This document shows, in pieces, positions 25,395 to 34,535 of a stretch of DNA of 36,322 nucleotides (the first letter of the stretch is position 1; each line of letters opens with the position of its first letter). Below the pieces are notes generated by a model, which saw only the letters and a list, made by a program, of their open reading frames with translations, was not told the DNA's origin and searched no databases. Source of the DNA: PXAH01 sp964605645 (lineage in GTDB: Bacteria > Omnitrophota > Gorgyraeia > Duberdicusellales > 4484-171); the NCBI GenBank assembly GCA_964605645.1, contig CAZSDJ010000015.1, positions 1-36,322 on the forward strand, read 5' to 3'. The position numbers were made by a program, and so were the translations under genes.

Positions 25395-26624
25395 ATGTTT
25401 TATTCAAAAAGTTTCATTAATACATTACGAGAAGAGCCAAAAATTGCTGAATGCAAAAGTCACAGATTATTACTGAAGGCAAATTTTCTTTATATGGTTT
25501 CATCGGGCATTTACTCTTATTTACCTTTGGGTTGGAGAGTATTGGATAAAATAAATAAAATTATTAGAAAAGAAATGAATTTAGCAGGGGCTCAAGAGTT
25601 ATTTATGAGCGCATTGCAGCCAATTGATATTTGGAAAAAAACAGGCCGGGACAAAGATTTAGAAGAAGTAATGTTTAGGTTTAAAGACAGAAAATCCAGA
25701 GAACTTTGCCTGGGCCCAACTCATGAAGAAGAGATTACAGAAATTGTAAAACGTTACACGAAATCTTACAAGCAATTGCCATTTATTCTTTATCAGATTC
25801 AAACTAAGTTTCGAGATGAACCGCGGCCGCGATTTGGATTGATGAGAAGCGCAGAATTTATAATGAAGGATGCTTACAGTTTTGACTTAAACGAAGAAGG
25901 CCTTGAAGCTAATTATCAAAAAATGCATAAAGCTTATAGAAATATATTTAATCAACTTAGGCTTAATTATCTGATCAGTGAAGCTGATCCTGGGCCAATG
26001 GGCGGCAGTGCTTCCCACGAGTTTATGGTGCCGGCTGAAATTGGCGAAGATCTTTTGTATTTTTGCCTAAAATGCAATAAATATTTTAAAAGTAAAGGCA
26101 AGTGTGAAATTTGTCAAAAAGAGTTAGAAGAAAAGAAAATGGTAGAAATCGGCCATATTTTTAAATTAGGGACTAAATATTCAAAAGCTCAAAGAGCATT
26201 GGTTCTTGATCAAGATGGCAAACAGCAGCCTTTAACTATGGGTTGTTATGGGATCGGGGTAAGTAGAATTTTATCTGCACTAGCAGAAAATAGTTCTGAT
26301 TCAAAAGGATTAATTTGGCCAAAAACAATAGCGCCGTTTGACATAACATTATTAGTTTTAAATCAAAGCCAAATTGAAGAAGCCAGAAAGATTGAAGCTC
26401 TTTTAGAAGAACAAGGTTTATCAGTTTTAATCGATGACCGCAGCGAACCGGCCGGTGTAAAATTCAACGATGCTTATTTAATCGGTAATCCTTATATTAT
26501 GATTATCGGAAAAAATTATAAAAAAACCGGAAAAGTAGAAATTGAAAAGCGAAAAAACGGGCAAAAAAATGAATTAGGCAAAGATAAAATAAGGATTTTC
26601 TTTGAAGATGAGTATAATACTTAA
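25395..26624 (+). CDS. proS: prolyl-tRNA synthetase lacking the INS editing domain
   Basis: ProRS charges tRNA-Pro. The start aligns with bacterial ProRS (SKSFINTLREEP). Class II motif 2 lies at 138-155 (KFRDEPRPRFGLMRS) and motif 3 has GIGVSR (286-291), followed by an anticodon-binding domain. Length is 409 residues rather than about 570, because only ~40 residues separate SHEF (207-210) from EIGHIF (251-256), where the bacterial type carries the ~180-residue alanine-editing domain. In its place are four cysteines in two pairs (224/227 and 237/240), a probable small zinc site. No ribosome site is evident before the ATG. Confidence 0.93.
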   Translation: MFYSKSFINTLREEPKIAECKSHRLLLKANFLYMVSSGIYSYLPLGWRVLDKINKIIRKEMNLAGAQELFMSALQPIDIWKKTGRDKDLEEVMFRFKDRKSRELCLGPTHEEEITEIVKRYTKSYKQLPFILYQIQTKFRDEPRPRFGLMRSAEFIMKDAYSFDLNEEGLEANYQKMHKAYRNIFNQLRLNYLISEADPGPMGGSASHEFMVPAEIGEDLLYFCLKCNKYFKSKGKCEICQKELEEKKMVEIGHIFKLGTKYSKAQRALVLDQDGKQQPLTMGCYGIGVSRILSALAENSSDSKGLIWPKTIAPFDITLLVLNQSQIEEARKIEALLEEQGLSVLIDDRSEPAGVKFNDAYLIGNPYIMIIGKNYKKTGKVEIEKRKNGQKNELGKDKIRIFFEDEYNT

Positions 26625-27063
26625 TCAAATTGAACAAGTAGTAAGAAAAATTATTGAAGAAGAGAAGGTAGAACTTGTTGAGTATAAAGCTTTTAGCTTA
26701 AGGGGTAAAGTAACTATCAGGTGTTTAGTTGATTATTCCCAAGGTGGAATAACTTTGGATAAGTGTGGCTATTTAAATAAAAAAATTTTTAATCAATTAC
26801 AAGAGCCTCTTTCGGATGTTGATTACAAAGTAGAGGTTCATTCTCCCGGTTTAGATAGGCCTCTGACAAAAAGAGAAGATTTTTTAAAGGTCAAAAATAA
26901 GTTAATTTTGTTATGGTTAAAAGAACCAGTATTAGGCAAAACTCATCTTGAGGCGAAAATTAATGGAATTGACGAGGAAAAATTGTTATTAGATTATAAA
27001 GATCAAAAAATAGAGATAAGTTTAAATAAAATAAAATTAGGTAAGCAAAAATTTAGAACTTAA
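26608..27063 (+). CDS. rimP: ribosome maturation factor RimP
   Basis: RimP helps 30S subunit assembly. The N-terminal half includes RGKVTIRCLVDY and the C-terminal half DVDYKVEVHSPGLDRPLTKREDF, the family signature. It is immediately before nusA, as in most bacteria. The ATG at 26608 overlaps proS by 17 bases. An in-frame TTG at 26602 is 6 bases after AAGGA (26591-26595) and could be the true start, adding two residues. The 151-153 residues are normal. Confidence 0.92.
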   Translation: MSIILNQIEQVVRKIIEEEKVELVEYKAFSLRGKVTIRCLVDYSQGGITLDKCGYLNKKIFNQLQEPLSDVDYKVEVHSPGLDRPLTKREDFLKVKNKLILLWLKEPVLGKTHLEAKINGIDEEKLLLDYKDQKIEISLNKIKLGKQKFRT

Positions 27064-27103
27064 AAAACGTATTCATCAAATCTGGATTAAAGGAGGTAAA
27101 CTT

Positions 27104-28270
27104 GTGAAGAGAGAATTTTTAAGCATCATTGCTCAATTAGAAAGAGAAAAAGGATTGGATCGCGAGGTGCTTATGGAAACTGTCCGTTATGCTTTGATTG
27201 TGGCAGCAAAAAAAATAGCTAAAATGAGTGATCATGATGAGGAAGACGTAAAGGTTGATATAGATGATAAAGGCGGTGATATTCATGTCTATATTGGAAA
27301 AAGAGAAGTGACTTCTCAAGAATTTGGCCGGATAGCTGCTCAAACTGCTCGCCAAGTTATTATCCAAAAAATCCGCGAAGCAGAAAAAGATAATATTTAT
27401 AATGAATACAAAGAAAAAAAAGGTGATATTGTCGGCGGAGTTGTCTATCGATTAGAAAAAAGGGCTGTTATTTTAGATTTAATGGGTAAAACCGAAGGGA
27501 TTATACCTAAATCTTTTCTTTCACCGTTAGATAGATTTAGAATGGGAGAAAGAGTAAAAGCTTACGTGTATGAGGTTAAGAAAGAAAGAGGAATCCAAAT
27601 CATACTTTCCCGTACAGATCCAATTTTGGTAAAAAAATTATTTCAGCTGGAGGTTCCCGAAATTGCAGAGGGTATAGTTGAAATAAAAGCAATTGCACGT
27701 CAAGCCGGGGAGAGAACAAAAATTGCAGTTTATTCTAAAGAAGAAAAAGTCGATTGTGTAGGAGCTTGTGTAGGTATCAGGGGCTCTAGAGTAAAAAACA
27801 TAATTGAAGAATTACGGGGTGAAAAGATTGATATTGTGCGTTGGAGTGATGATATTAAAGAACTAATTAAAGCTGCACTTTCACCGGCTGTAATTTCGAT
27901 GATTGAATTAGATCGAGAAAATAAAAGAGCCAAAGTACAACTTAACTCAGACCAGCTTTCAATTGCGATTGGCAAAAGAGGCCAAAATGTAAGACTTGCT
28001 TCAAAGCTTGTTGATTGGGATATAGATGTGCGTTCCAAAGAAAGTATTAAAGAGGCGATTGAAGAACTACAAAAATTAAAAAGTTTAGGAGAAAAAGCTG
28101 CAGCAAGTTTGGCTGATGCCGGCTATAATTCTTTAAATTCTTTGGCTAACGCCGAAGAAACGAAATTAGCTAAGTTAAAAGGAATTGGCAAGAGAAAAGC
28201 AGCTAAGATTATAAAAGAAACTAAAAAAATTAAAGATAAAAAGGAAGAAAAAGAAGACAAAGAAGAATAA
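27104..28270 (+). CDS. nusA: transcription termination/antitermination factor NusA
   Basis: NusA binds RNA polymerase and nascent RNA. Order: N-terminal polymerase-binding domain (about 1-120), S1 domain (about 130-195, KGDIVGGVVYRLEKRAVIL cut as GDIVGGVV), two KH domains (about 200-335, with GACVGIRGSRV and IAIGKRGQNVRLA), then a helix-hairpin-helix tail (about 335-375, LKGIGKRKAAKI) and a lysine/glutamate-rich end. The 388 residues fit. GTG start with AGGAGGT 7 bases upstream. rimP and infB on either side confirm it. Confidence 0.96.
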   Translation: MKREFLSIIAQLEREKGLDREVLMETVRYALIVAAKKIAKMSDHDEEDVKVDIDDKGGDIHVYIGKREVTSQEFGRIAAQTARQVIIQKIREAEKDNIYNEYKEKKGDIVGGVVYRLEKRAVILDLMGKTEGIIPKSFLSPLDRFRMGERVKAYVYEVKKERGIQIILSRTDPILVKKLFQLEVPEIAEGIVEIKAIARQAGERTKIAVYSKEEKVDCVGACVGIRGSRVKNIIEELRGEKIDIVRWSDDIKELIKAALSPAVISMIELDRENKRAKVQLNSDQLSIAIGKRGQNVRLASKLVDWDIDVRSKESIKEAIEELQKLKSLGEKAAASLADAGYNSLNSLANAEETKLAKLKGIGKRKAAKIIKETKKIKDKKEEKEDKEE

Positions 28271-28314
28271 GCAAGTATTAATAAAACAATTAGTTTTAAA
28301 AGGTGGTATCGATA

Positions 28315-30219
28315 ATGAGAATTCATGAATTAGCTAAACAATTAGATATTGATAGCAAGAAATTGATTAAGAAGTTAAAGACGCTTAATTTTCCTGTAAA
28401 AAATCATATGTCTACAGTAGATGCAGAGACAGCAGAAATAATTAAACATGAACTAGAGGAGTTAAACAAAAAAGAAATAGAAGAAAATGTGATTGAAGTT
28501 GATTTTCCAATAACTGTCAAAGACTTGTCAACTAAATTAGGTAAAAAACCATCCCAGCTTCTCGCCGATTTATTTAAGCAGGGTAAGATGTTTACCATTA
28601 ATCAAAATCTTGATAAAAAAATGGCTCAAAGCATTGCTTATAATTATAAAGTAAATTTAAAAGAAAAGCCAACTCAAGAAGAACAAATCTTACAAACAAA
28701 GTCAAAAAATCTTACAAAAAGAGCTCCAATAGTGACTTTGATGGGCCATATTGACCATGGTAAAACTAGTATCCTAGATTATATCAGAAAAAGCAAAGTA
28801 ACCAATCAGGAAACTGGCGGGATTACCCAACACATTGGCGCCTATCAAGTTAGTTTAGATAAAGGCAAAATTAGTTTCCTAGATACACCCGGCCACGAAA
28901 CTTTTACTCAAATGCGAGCCAGAGGCGCAAGCATTACCGATATTGTAATTATTGTTGTTGCCGCCGATGATGGGATAAAACCTCAAACTATTGAGGCCAT
29001 TGATCATGCTAAAGCGGCCAATGTACCAATAATTGTAGCTATCAATAAAATTGATAAACCAAATGCTAATATAGATATGGTGAAACAGGGCCTTTCCAAA
29101 CAAGAGTTAGTCCCTGAGGATTGGAGCGGCAAAACTACTACAGTTGAAGTTTCTGCCACAGAAGGAACAGGGGTTGATGAGTTGCTGGATCTTATATTGC
29201 TGCAGGCAGATGTTATGGAGCTAAAAGCAGATTATGAGCGGCCGGCTATTGGCGTTGTCGTTGAGGCGCGCCTTTCTAAAGGAAAGGGGGCTTTAGCCAC
29301 TGTATTAGTGAAGGAAGGAGTGCTAGAAGCGGGGCAATGGTGTGTGTGCGGAAAATACGGGGGAAAAATTAAGGCGATGCATGATGATCTCGGTAAAACC
29401 AGAGAAAAAGTTTTTCCGGCTGAACCGATTGAAATTTTAGGTTTAAATGGCGTACCCGATCCCGGCGACAAGTTAATGGTTACCCCCGATGAAAAAACAG
29501 CAAAAGATATCATGCAAAAACGAGAGGCAAAAGAAAAACGAGATAAAATTTCTCCAGTGACACATCTGCGCCTTGAAGATTTACACAAAAGAGTAAAACA
29601 AGGGGAGATAAAAAAGCTAAAAATAATTTTAAAAGCAGATGTGGGCGGAACCTTGGAAGCGGTTGAGGGAGCCTTAGCTAAAATTGTTTCCCAAGAGGTA
29701 GAATTAGCTACTGTACATAAAGGCGTGGGATTGATTAATTCATCAGATATATTATTAGCTGAAGTGAGTGATGCGGTGGTTGTAGGGTTTAAGGTTACAA
29801 CTGACGCTCAAGCTAGAGATTTAGCCAAGAAGAAAGGGATAGAAGTGAGGACTTATCATATTATTTATGAATTGATTGATGATATTAGAGCTGCCTTGGA
29901 AGGATTGCTTACACCTCATGTAAAAAAGACTTTTATGGGGAGAGCTAAAGTAAAAACTGTATTTAATATTACAAAATCAGGAGTAATTGCCGGCTGTCAA
30001 GTGGAGAAAGGAAAGATTTTGCGCGGCGCGCCTTGTCATCTCACCAGAGGTAATGACTTAATTTTTGAAGGAAAAATTGAAACTTTAAAAAGATTTAAAA
30101 ACGATGCGCGGGAAGTAAAAGAAGGTTATGAATGCGGGATCGGCCTTGGTTTTGACCAAATAAAAGAAGGCGATTATATTGATGTTTTTGGCCAAGAAGT
30201 AATTTCACGTAAATTATAA
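28315..30219 (+). CDS. infB: translation initiation factor IF-2
   Basis: IF-2 is the GTPase that brings fMet-tRNA to the 30S subunit. G motifs: GHIDHGKT (144-151), DTPGHETF and NKIDKPN. The downstream domains include KADVGGTLEAVEGAL (split as ADVGGTLEAVEGA) and the C-terminal tRNA-binding domain ending with EGYECGIGL and GDYIDVF. The start at ATG 28315 has AAAGGTGG about 8 bases upstream; a GTG at 28303 overlaps that ribosome site and is rejected. At 634 residues it is a short form with a compact N-terminal region and no long charged linker. Confidence 0.96.
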   Translation: MRIHELAKQLDIDSKKLIKKLKTLNFPVKNHMSTVDAETAEIIKHELEELNKKEIEENVIEVDFPITVKDLSTKLGKKPSQLLADLFKQGKMFTINQNLDKKMAQSIAYNYKVNLKEKPTQEEQILQTKSKNLTKRAPIVTLMGHIDHGKTSILDYIRKSKVTNQETGGITQHIGAYQVSLDKGKISFLDTPGHETFTQMRARGASITDIVIIVVAADDGIKPQTIEAIDHAKAANVPIIVAINKIDKPNANIDMVKQGLSKQELVPEDWSGKTTTVEVSATEGTGVDELLDLILLQADVMELKADYERPAIGVVVEARLSKGKGALATVLVKEGVLEAGQWCVCGKYGGKIKAMHDDLGKTREKVFPAEPIEILGLNGVPDPGDKLMVTPDEKTAKDIMQKREAKEKRDKISPVTHLRLEDLHKRVKQGEIKKLKIILKADVGGTLEAVEGALAKIVSQEVELATVHKGVGLINSSDILLAEVSDAVVVGFKVTTDAQARDLAKKKGIEVRTYHIIYELIDDIRAALEGLLTPHVKKTFMGRAKVKTVFNITKSGVIAGCQVEKGKILRGAPCHLTRGNDLIFEGKIETLKRFKNDAREVKEGYECGIGLGFDQIKEGDYIDVFGQEVISRKL

Positions 30220-30222
30220 AAT

Positions 30223-31209
30223 ATGAATAAAAAAACAATACTGAGTGGGATGCGGCCGACCGGGAAGCTCCATTTAGGCCATTGGGTAGGGGCGCTGTCT
30301 AATTGGATTGATTTACAAGAAAAATATAATTGTTTTTTTATGGTTGCTGATTGGCATGCGTTTATGAGCGAATATAAGAACCCGAAACCGCTCAAAAATA
30401 TAACTGTTGATAATGTTGCTGATTGGCTAGTCTTTGGGATTGACCCTGAAAAATCAATTATTTTCCGGCAATCTAAAGTTTTAGAACATCTTGAGTTATT
30501 TATGATTCTATCTGTTATTACCCCGTTAGGCTGGCTTTCTCGATGTCCTACTTTTAAAGAACAAGTTAAGCAGTTAAAGGAAAAAGATATAAATACTTAT
30601 GCATTTTTAGGGTACCCAGCCCTTCAAACTTCAGATATAGTTTTGTATAAGGCAGATTATGTGCCGGTAGGAGATGATCAGTTGCCTCATCTTGAATTGG
30701 CTAGAGAAATTGTGCGTAGGTTTAGCAGTCTTTATAAAAAGAAAGTTTTTATCGAACCGCAACCCTTATTAACTAAAGTTTCCCGACTTGCTGGTTTAGA
30801 TGGGAGAAAGATGAGCAAGAGCTATAATAACTATATTGCTTTAGATGAAGAAGATGAGTCACTAAAAAATAAAGTTTTGAGGATGTTTACTGATCCGGCT
30901 AGAAAAAGAAAAAAAGATCCCGGCCATCCAGAAATTTGTAATGTTTTTTCCTATTACAAAATGATAAATCCAGGCCGAGAAGAAGAGGTAAGGGATTGGT
31001 GTATGCAGGCAAAGCAAGGTTGCGTTGAGTGTAAAAAGATTTTGTTAAATTTGCTAAAAGAGTTTTTAACAGCAAAAAGAGATAAGAAAAAAGAAATACT
31101 GAAAGACAAAAATAAAATATATGATATACTAAATAAAGGAGAAGATAAGGCGAGAAAGATTGCTGCTTCTACTTTAGATGAGGTAAAAAAAGCTGTAGGA
31201 TTGATTTAA
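30223..31209 (+). CDS. trpS: tryptophanyl-tRNA synthetase
   Basis: TrpRS charges tRNA-Trp. Class I signatures are HLGH (17-20) and KMSKS (196-200). GDDQLPHLELAREI and DWHAFMSEY also match the family. The 328 residues are typical. It begins three bases after the infB stop with no separate ribosome site. rbfA and truB, often found after infB, are absent from this position. Confidence 0.96.
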   Translation: MNKKTILSGMRPTGKLHLGHWVGALSNWIDLQEKYNCFFMVADWHAFMSEYKNPKPLKNITVDNVADWLVFGIDPEKSIIFRQSKVLEHLELFMILSVITPLGWLSRCPTFKEQVKQLKEKDINTYAFLGYPALQTSDIVLYKADYVPVGDDQLPHLELAREIVRRFSSLYKKKVFIEPQPLLTKVSRLAGLDGRKMSKSYNNYIALDEEDESLKNKVLRMFTDPARKRKKDPGHPEICNVFSYYKMINPGREEEVRDWCMQAKQGCVECKKILLNLLKEFLTAKRDKKKEILKDKNKIYDILNKGEDKARKIAASTLDEVKKAVGLI

Positions 31210-31212
31210 AAG

Positions 31213-31917
31213 ATGAAACTAAAATTAGATATTTTTGAGGGGCCTCTAGATTTGCTTCTTTATTTAATTAAAAAAAGCCATCTAGAGATTTCTGACATAT
31301 CTATTACGCAAGTAGTTGATCAATATCTGCAATTCCTTGAAGTTATGGAACTTCTTGATTTAACTGTTGCTTCAGAATATCTACTTATGGCTGCTAATTT
31401 AATTAGCATTAAGTCAAAAAATATTTTGCCAAAGGCAGAAGAGGAAGAGGCAGAAGAAGAAGAAACTGCCGATGACCTAGTAAAAAGGTTGCTTGAGTAC
31501 GAAAAATTTAAAGAGGCAGCTGGTTTTTTACGGAATAAAGAAGATCAAAGAAATAAGTATTTTGCCCGCCCGCCCTCTTCCTCAAAGCAATATGACGAAA
31601 CCTATATTGAAGCTTCAATTTTTGACCTTATCAGTGCTTTTAAGTCAGCGCTGAAAGAAGTGCCTAAAGATGTCTTCTTTGAGGTGATGAAAGAGGAGTT
31701 TACGGTTGAAGATAAAATCCATGATATTTTACATATTGTATTAGAAAAAGGAAAGGTTTCGCTGGAGAAATTATTTTCAAAAAGCAAAAGCAAAATTGAA
31801 ATTGTAGTTACTTTTTTAGCAATCTTAGAATTAATTAAATTAAAAGAAATCGCTGCGGTTCAAGAAAAACTTTTTGGCCCGATTTCCATTGCGAAATCCC
31901 AATTGGTAAGTAGCTAA
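31213..31917 (+). CDS. scpA: segregation and condensation protein A
   Basis: ScpA is the kleisin subunit of the bacterial SMC condensin. The N-terminal helix motif FEGPLDLLLYLIKKSHLEI (as FEGPLDLLLYLI) binds the SMC neck and the C-terminal winged helix (about 165-228, VTFLAILELIKLKEI) binds the SMC head; an acidic linker (EEEEAEEEET) lies between. The 234 residues are normal. It begins three bases after trpS. The usual partner scpB does not follow; the next gene is ruvB after a repeat-filled spacer. Confidence 0.93.
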   Translation: MKLKLDIFEGPLDLLLYLIKKSHLEISDISITQVVDQYLQFLEVMELLDLTVASEYLLMAANLISIKSKNILPKAEEEEAEEEETADDLVKRLLEYEKFKEAAGFLRNKEDQRNKYFARPPSSSKQYDETYIEASIFDLISAFKSALKEVPKDVFFEVMKEEFTVEDKIHDILHIVLEKGKVSLEKLFSKSKSKIEIVVTFLAILELIKLKEIAAVQEKLFGPISIAKSQLVSS

Positions 31918-31956
31918 TTTAAAAAACAGGCATAATCAACGAATGTATGAATCTTT

Positions 31957-31993
31957 TACGAATATACGAATTCGTTTTATTCGTAAATTCGTA
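31957..31993. repeat. inverted repeat between scpA and ruvB
   Basis: TACGAATATACGAAT (31957-31971) and ATTCGTAAATTCGTA (31979-31993) pair at 14 of 15 positions with a 7-base loop. Each arm is built of 8-base units (TACGAATA, TACGAATT). No T-run follows. It may separate transcription of ruvB from the scpA operon. Confidence 0.6.
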
Positions 31994-32025
31994 TAGATTA
32001 GTAAATTCGGAGATGATAACCAATT

Positions 32026-33027
32026 ATGGCTGACGAAAGATTTGTGGATTATTTACAAGAAAATGAAGAAGAACAAATTGTCAATCTCTCTCTGCGTCCC
32101 AAAAACCTTGCCGAATTTATCGGCCAGCAAAACACAGTATCTGCCTTAAAAATTGCAATCCAAGCTGCAAAAAAAAGAGAAGAACCAATTGAACATCTTT
32201 TACTTTCCGGCCCCCCTGGGTTAGGAAAAACTTCGCTTGCCTATTGTGTGGCAAAAGAAATGAAAGCAAAGCTTACCTCAACTAGCGGCCCGGCTATTGA
32301 GCGAGCCGGAGATTTGGTGGGGATTCTTACTAATTTAGAAAAAGGCGATGTTTTATTTATTGATGAAATTCACCGGGTATCAAAAGTAGTGGAAGAGTTC
32401 TTGTATCCGGCTATGGAAAATTTCCAAATTGATTTTATTATTGATAAAGGCCCTTATGCAAAAAGCGTAAAGTTTAACTTAAAGCCGTTTACCTTAATTG
32501 GGGCAACTACTAAAAAAGGGATGCTCAGTGCCCCTTTACGGGGCAGGTTTGGTTTGTTTTTTGATTTTGATTTTTATCCAGTTAGTGAATTATCAAAAGT
32601 GGTTTCCCGCAGTGCGAAATTGCTTGAAGTTCCCATTGATCAGGCCAGTTGTTTAGAAATTGCGGCTCGTTCGCGGGGAGCACCGCGCTTATCGAACCGT
32701 CTTCTAAAACGAATTAGAGATTATGCCCAAGTTGAAGGAGACGGAAAAATTAATTTAGAAATTACAAAAGACGCTTTAGCAAAAAACGGGATAGACAGAG
32801 AAGGATTTGATGACCTAGACAGAAAATACTTAGGTGCACTGATTAATATTTATCAGGGCGGCCCGGCCGGAATTGAGGCCATTGCCGCCTCACTAGGCGA
32901 AGATCGCCAAACCTTAGAAGATGTAGTTGAGCCTTATCTTCTCAGCAAGGGTTTTGTAACCAGAAGCCCCCGCGGCCGAATCGCCACCCGGAAATCCCAT
33001 CAATATCTCCAAAACTCTTCTAGTTAA
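32026..33027 (+). CDS. ruvB: Holliday junction branch migration ATPase RuvB
   Basis: RuvB is the hexameric motor that drives branch migration with RuvA. Walker A is GPPGLGKT (62-69) and Walker B is LFIDEIH. Sensor I lies in LIGATTKKG and the arginine finger in LRGRFG. The C-terminal winged helix (about 260-325) has DLDRKYL and PYLLSKGFVTRSPRGR. The 333 residues are normal. GGAG stands 13 bases before the ATG, a little far. ruvA and ruvC are not in this window. Confidence 0.96.
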   Translation: MADERFVDYLQENEEEQIVNLSLRPKNLAEFIGQQNTVSALKIAIQAAKKREEPIEHLLLSGPPGLGKTSLAYCVAKEMKAKLTSTSGPAIERAGDLVGILTNLEKGDVLFIDEIHRVSKVVEEFLYPAMENFQIDFIIDKGPYAKSVKFNLKPFTLIGATTKKGMLSAPLRGRFGLFFDFDFYPVSELSKVVSRSAKLLEVPIDQASCLEIAARSRGAPRLSNRLLKRIRDYAQVEGDGKINLEITKDALAKNGIDREGFDDLDRKYLGALINIYQGGPAGIEAIAASLGEDRQTLEDVVEPYLLSKGFVTRSPRGRIATRKSHQYLQNSSS

Positions 33028-33056
33028 TTTTTTAATAACAAATTTTAAGAATATTG

Positions 33057-33085
33057 TTGACAAAGACTCATTTTTCGGCTAATAT
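33057..33085 (+). promoter_or_regulatory. strong consensus sigma70 promoter
   Basis: A perfect TTGACA (33057-33062) and TAATAT (33080-33085) are 17 bases apart. Transcription should start about 33091-33093, at or next to the ATG of the following gene. There is no ribosome site, so the message is probably leaderless. Confidence 0.75.
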
Positions 33086-33092
33086 ATCAACT

Positions 33093-34268
33093 ATGAAATA
33101 CATACATAGAATTCAGGAAAAGACTATATTTGAATCTATTCAGCGCAACAAAAGTGTTCTTCTTTTGGGAGCCAGGCAAACCGGTAAAACAACACTTATA
33201 AACAGATTAAATTATGATCTTGCTATTTCACTTATTAGGCCGGATATTAGGCAGAGGTATGAAAAACAACCACAGCTTCTTATTGGTGAAGTAGAAGCTT
33301 TAGACAAAAAACAAAAGGCCCGCCGGCCTCTTGTTTTTCTCGATGAAGTTCAAAAAGTACCACAATTATTGGATGTTGCCCAAGATCTTATCGATCGCAA
33401 AAGGGCAAATTTTATTTTTACTGGATCTTCTGCGCGTAAATTATACAGAGGTACACAAGCTAATCTTTTGCCGGGGAGAGTGGTAAAAATAAGGTTGGAT
33501 CCATTTGTAATTAGTGAATTCAAACCAATTAATCTTAAAGAAAGGCTCATTTATGGTTCTTTACCGGGGATTGTATCTCTTCAAAAACAAGAACACAAGG
33601 AGATTGATTTAGAATCATATGTGACTACCTATCTTGAAGAAGAAGTTCGCGCTGAAGCTTTAGTACGAAATATCGGTTCGTTTTCACGTTTTTTAGAATT
33701 TGCTGCTTCGGAATCCGGGAATATAGTTAATTTTAGAAAACTTTCTCAAGAAGTAGGAGTTTCTCATACCACCATTAAAGATTACTATCAAATATTACAA
33801 GATTGTCTTATTATCGAAAAAATCGATCCGCTTACTAAAAGCCGTTTGCGAAAAAAATTGACTAAATCTTGTAAATATTTATTTTTTGATTTAGGCGTAA
33901 GAAGAGTTGCTGCTGGAGAAGGAATAAAATTACCAAGAGAGCGTTTTGGTAATTTATTAGAAGAATTGGTTGGGTTGGAGCTTATTCATTCTGCCCGTTT
34001 TAGGCATCAGGGGATAAAAATAAGATTTTGGCGTGATCCTGATGGCCCTGAGGTTGATTGGATAATAGAAAAAGAAGGGCAGTATATCCCGATTGAAGTA
34101 AAATGGACTGATTCTCCTTCCCAAAAAGATATAAAGCATTTGAAGCTTTTTTTAACAGAATATAAAAATACAAAATTAGGCTATATTGTTTGCCGCATTC
34201 CACGAAGAATAAAACTTACCGATAATATTTTTGCAGTACCCTGGCAAAAAATAAATGAATTAGTATAA
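33093..34268 (+). CDS. AAA ATPase with C-terminal DUF4143-type domain
   Basis: This belongs to the AAA_14/DUF4143 family of bacterial and archaeal ATPases of unknown role. Walker A is GARQTGKTT (26-34) and Walker B is VFLDEVQ (81-87); FTGSSARKL is the sensor. A winged-helix-like segment (FRKLSQEVGVSHTTIKDYY) follows, and the C-terminus has EVDW...YIPIEVKW, resembling the D...ExK core of PD-(D/E)xK nucleases. The 391 residues are typical. I start at ATG 33093; a TTG at 33054 lies in the promoter -35 region and cannot be transcribed from it. It stands alone between ruvB and the large protein, possibly acquired horizontally. Confidence 0.85.
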   Translation: MKYIHRIQEKTIFESIQRNKSVLLLGARQTGKTTLINRLNYDLAISLIRPDIRQRYEKQPQLLIGEVEALDKKQKARRPLVFLDEVQKVPQLLDVAQDLIDRKRANFIFTGSSARKLYRGTQANLLPGRVVKIRLDPFVISEFKPINLKERLIYGSLPGIVSLQKQEHKEIDLESYVTTYLEEEVRAEALVRNIGSFSRFLEFAASESGNIVNFRKLSQEVGVSHTTIKDYYQILQDCLIIEKIDPLTKSRLRKKLTKSCKYLFFDLGVRRVAAGEGIKLPRERFGNLLEELVGLELIHSARFRHQGIKIRFWRDPDGPEVDWIIEKEGQYIPIEVKWTDSPSQKDIKHLKLFLTEYKNTKLGYIVCRIPRRIKLTDNIFAVPWQKINELV

Positions 34269-34402
34269 TTAATTACAACCCAATTTTTTAAAAAAATTAC
34301 CGCCACCTCCAAACTAGTCAATAGCTTCAAAGGCCTAGGCCAAGCTTAAGGTTGAGAAAAATATATCTCTGTGTTATCTGTAGAACATGCTACTGCCTGC
34401 AT

Positions 34403-34427
34403 TCTGTGTAATCTGTGGTTCTGGAAG
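34403..34427 (+). repeat. dispersed repeat, copy 2
   Basis: This matches 2362-2386 at 24 of 25 positions. A second related piece (CTCTGTGTTATCTGTAG, near 34366) precedes it. The 267-base spacer 34269-34535 holds these repeats and no gene; I saw no convincing promoter before the ATG at 34536. Confidence 0.7.
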
Positions 34428-34535
34428 CGCTTTCAAACCCCTACCAAAAACCCCTGATTTCGCCATATTTAGACCCTTAAATATGTTATATTCTCTGTAG
34501 TTACTTATTATATATACCTTATATAAAAGGAAAAT

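Noticed and set aside
33054..33092. upstream TTG start of the DUF4143-type ATPase
   Set aside because: It lies in the -35 region of a near-perfect promoter, so it would not be in the transcript, and the added residues have no family match.
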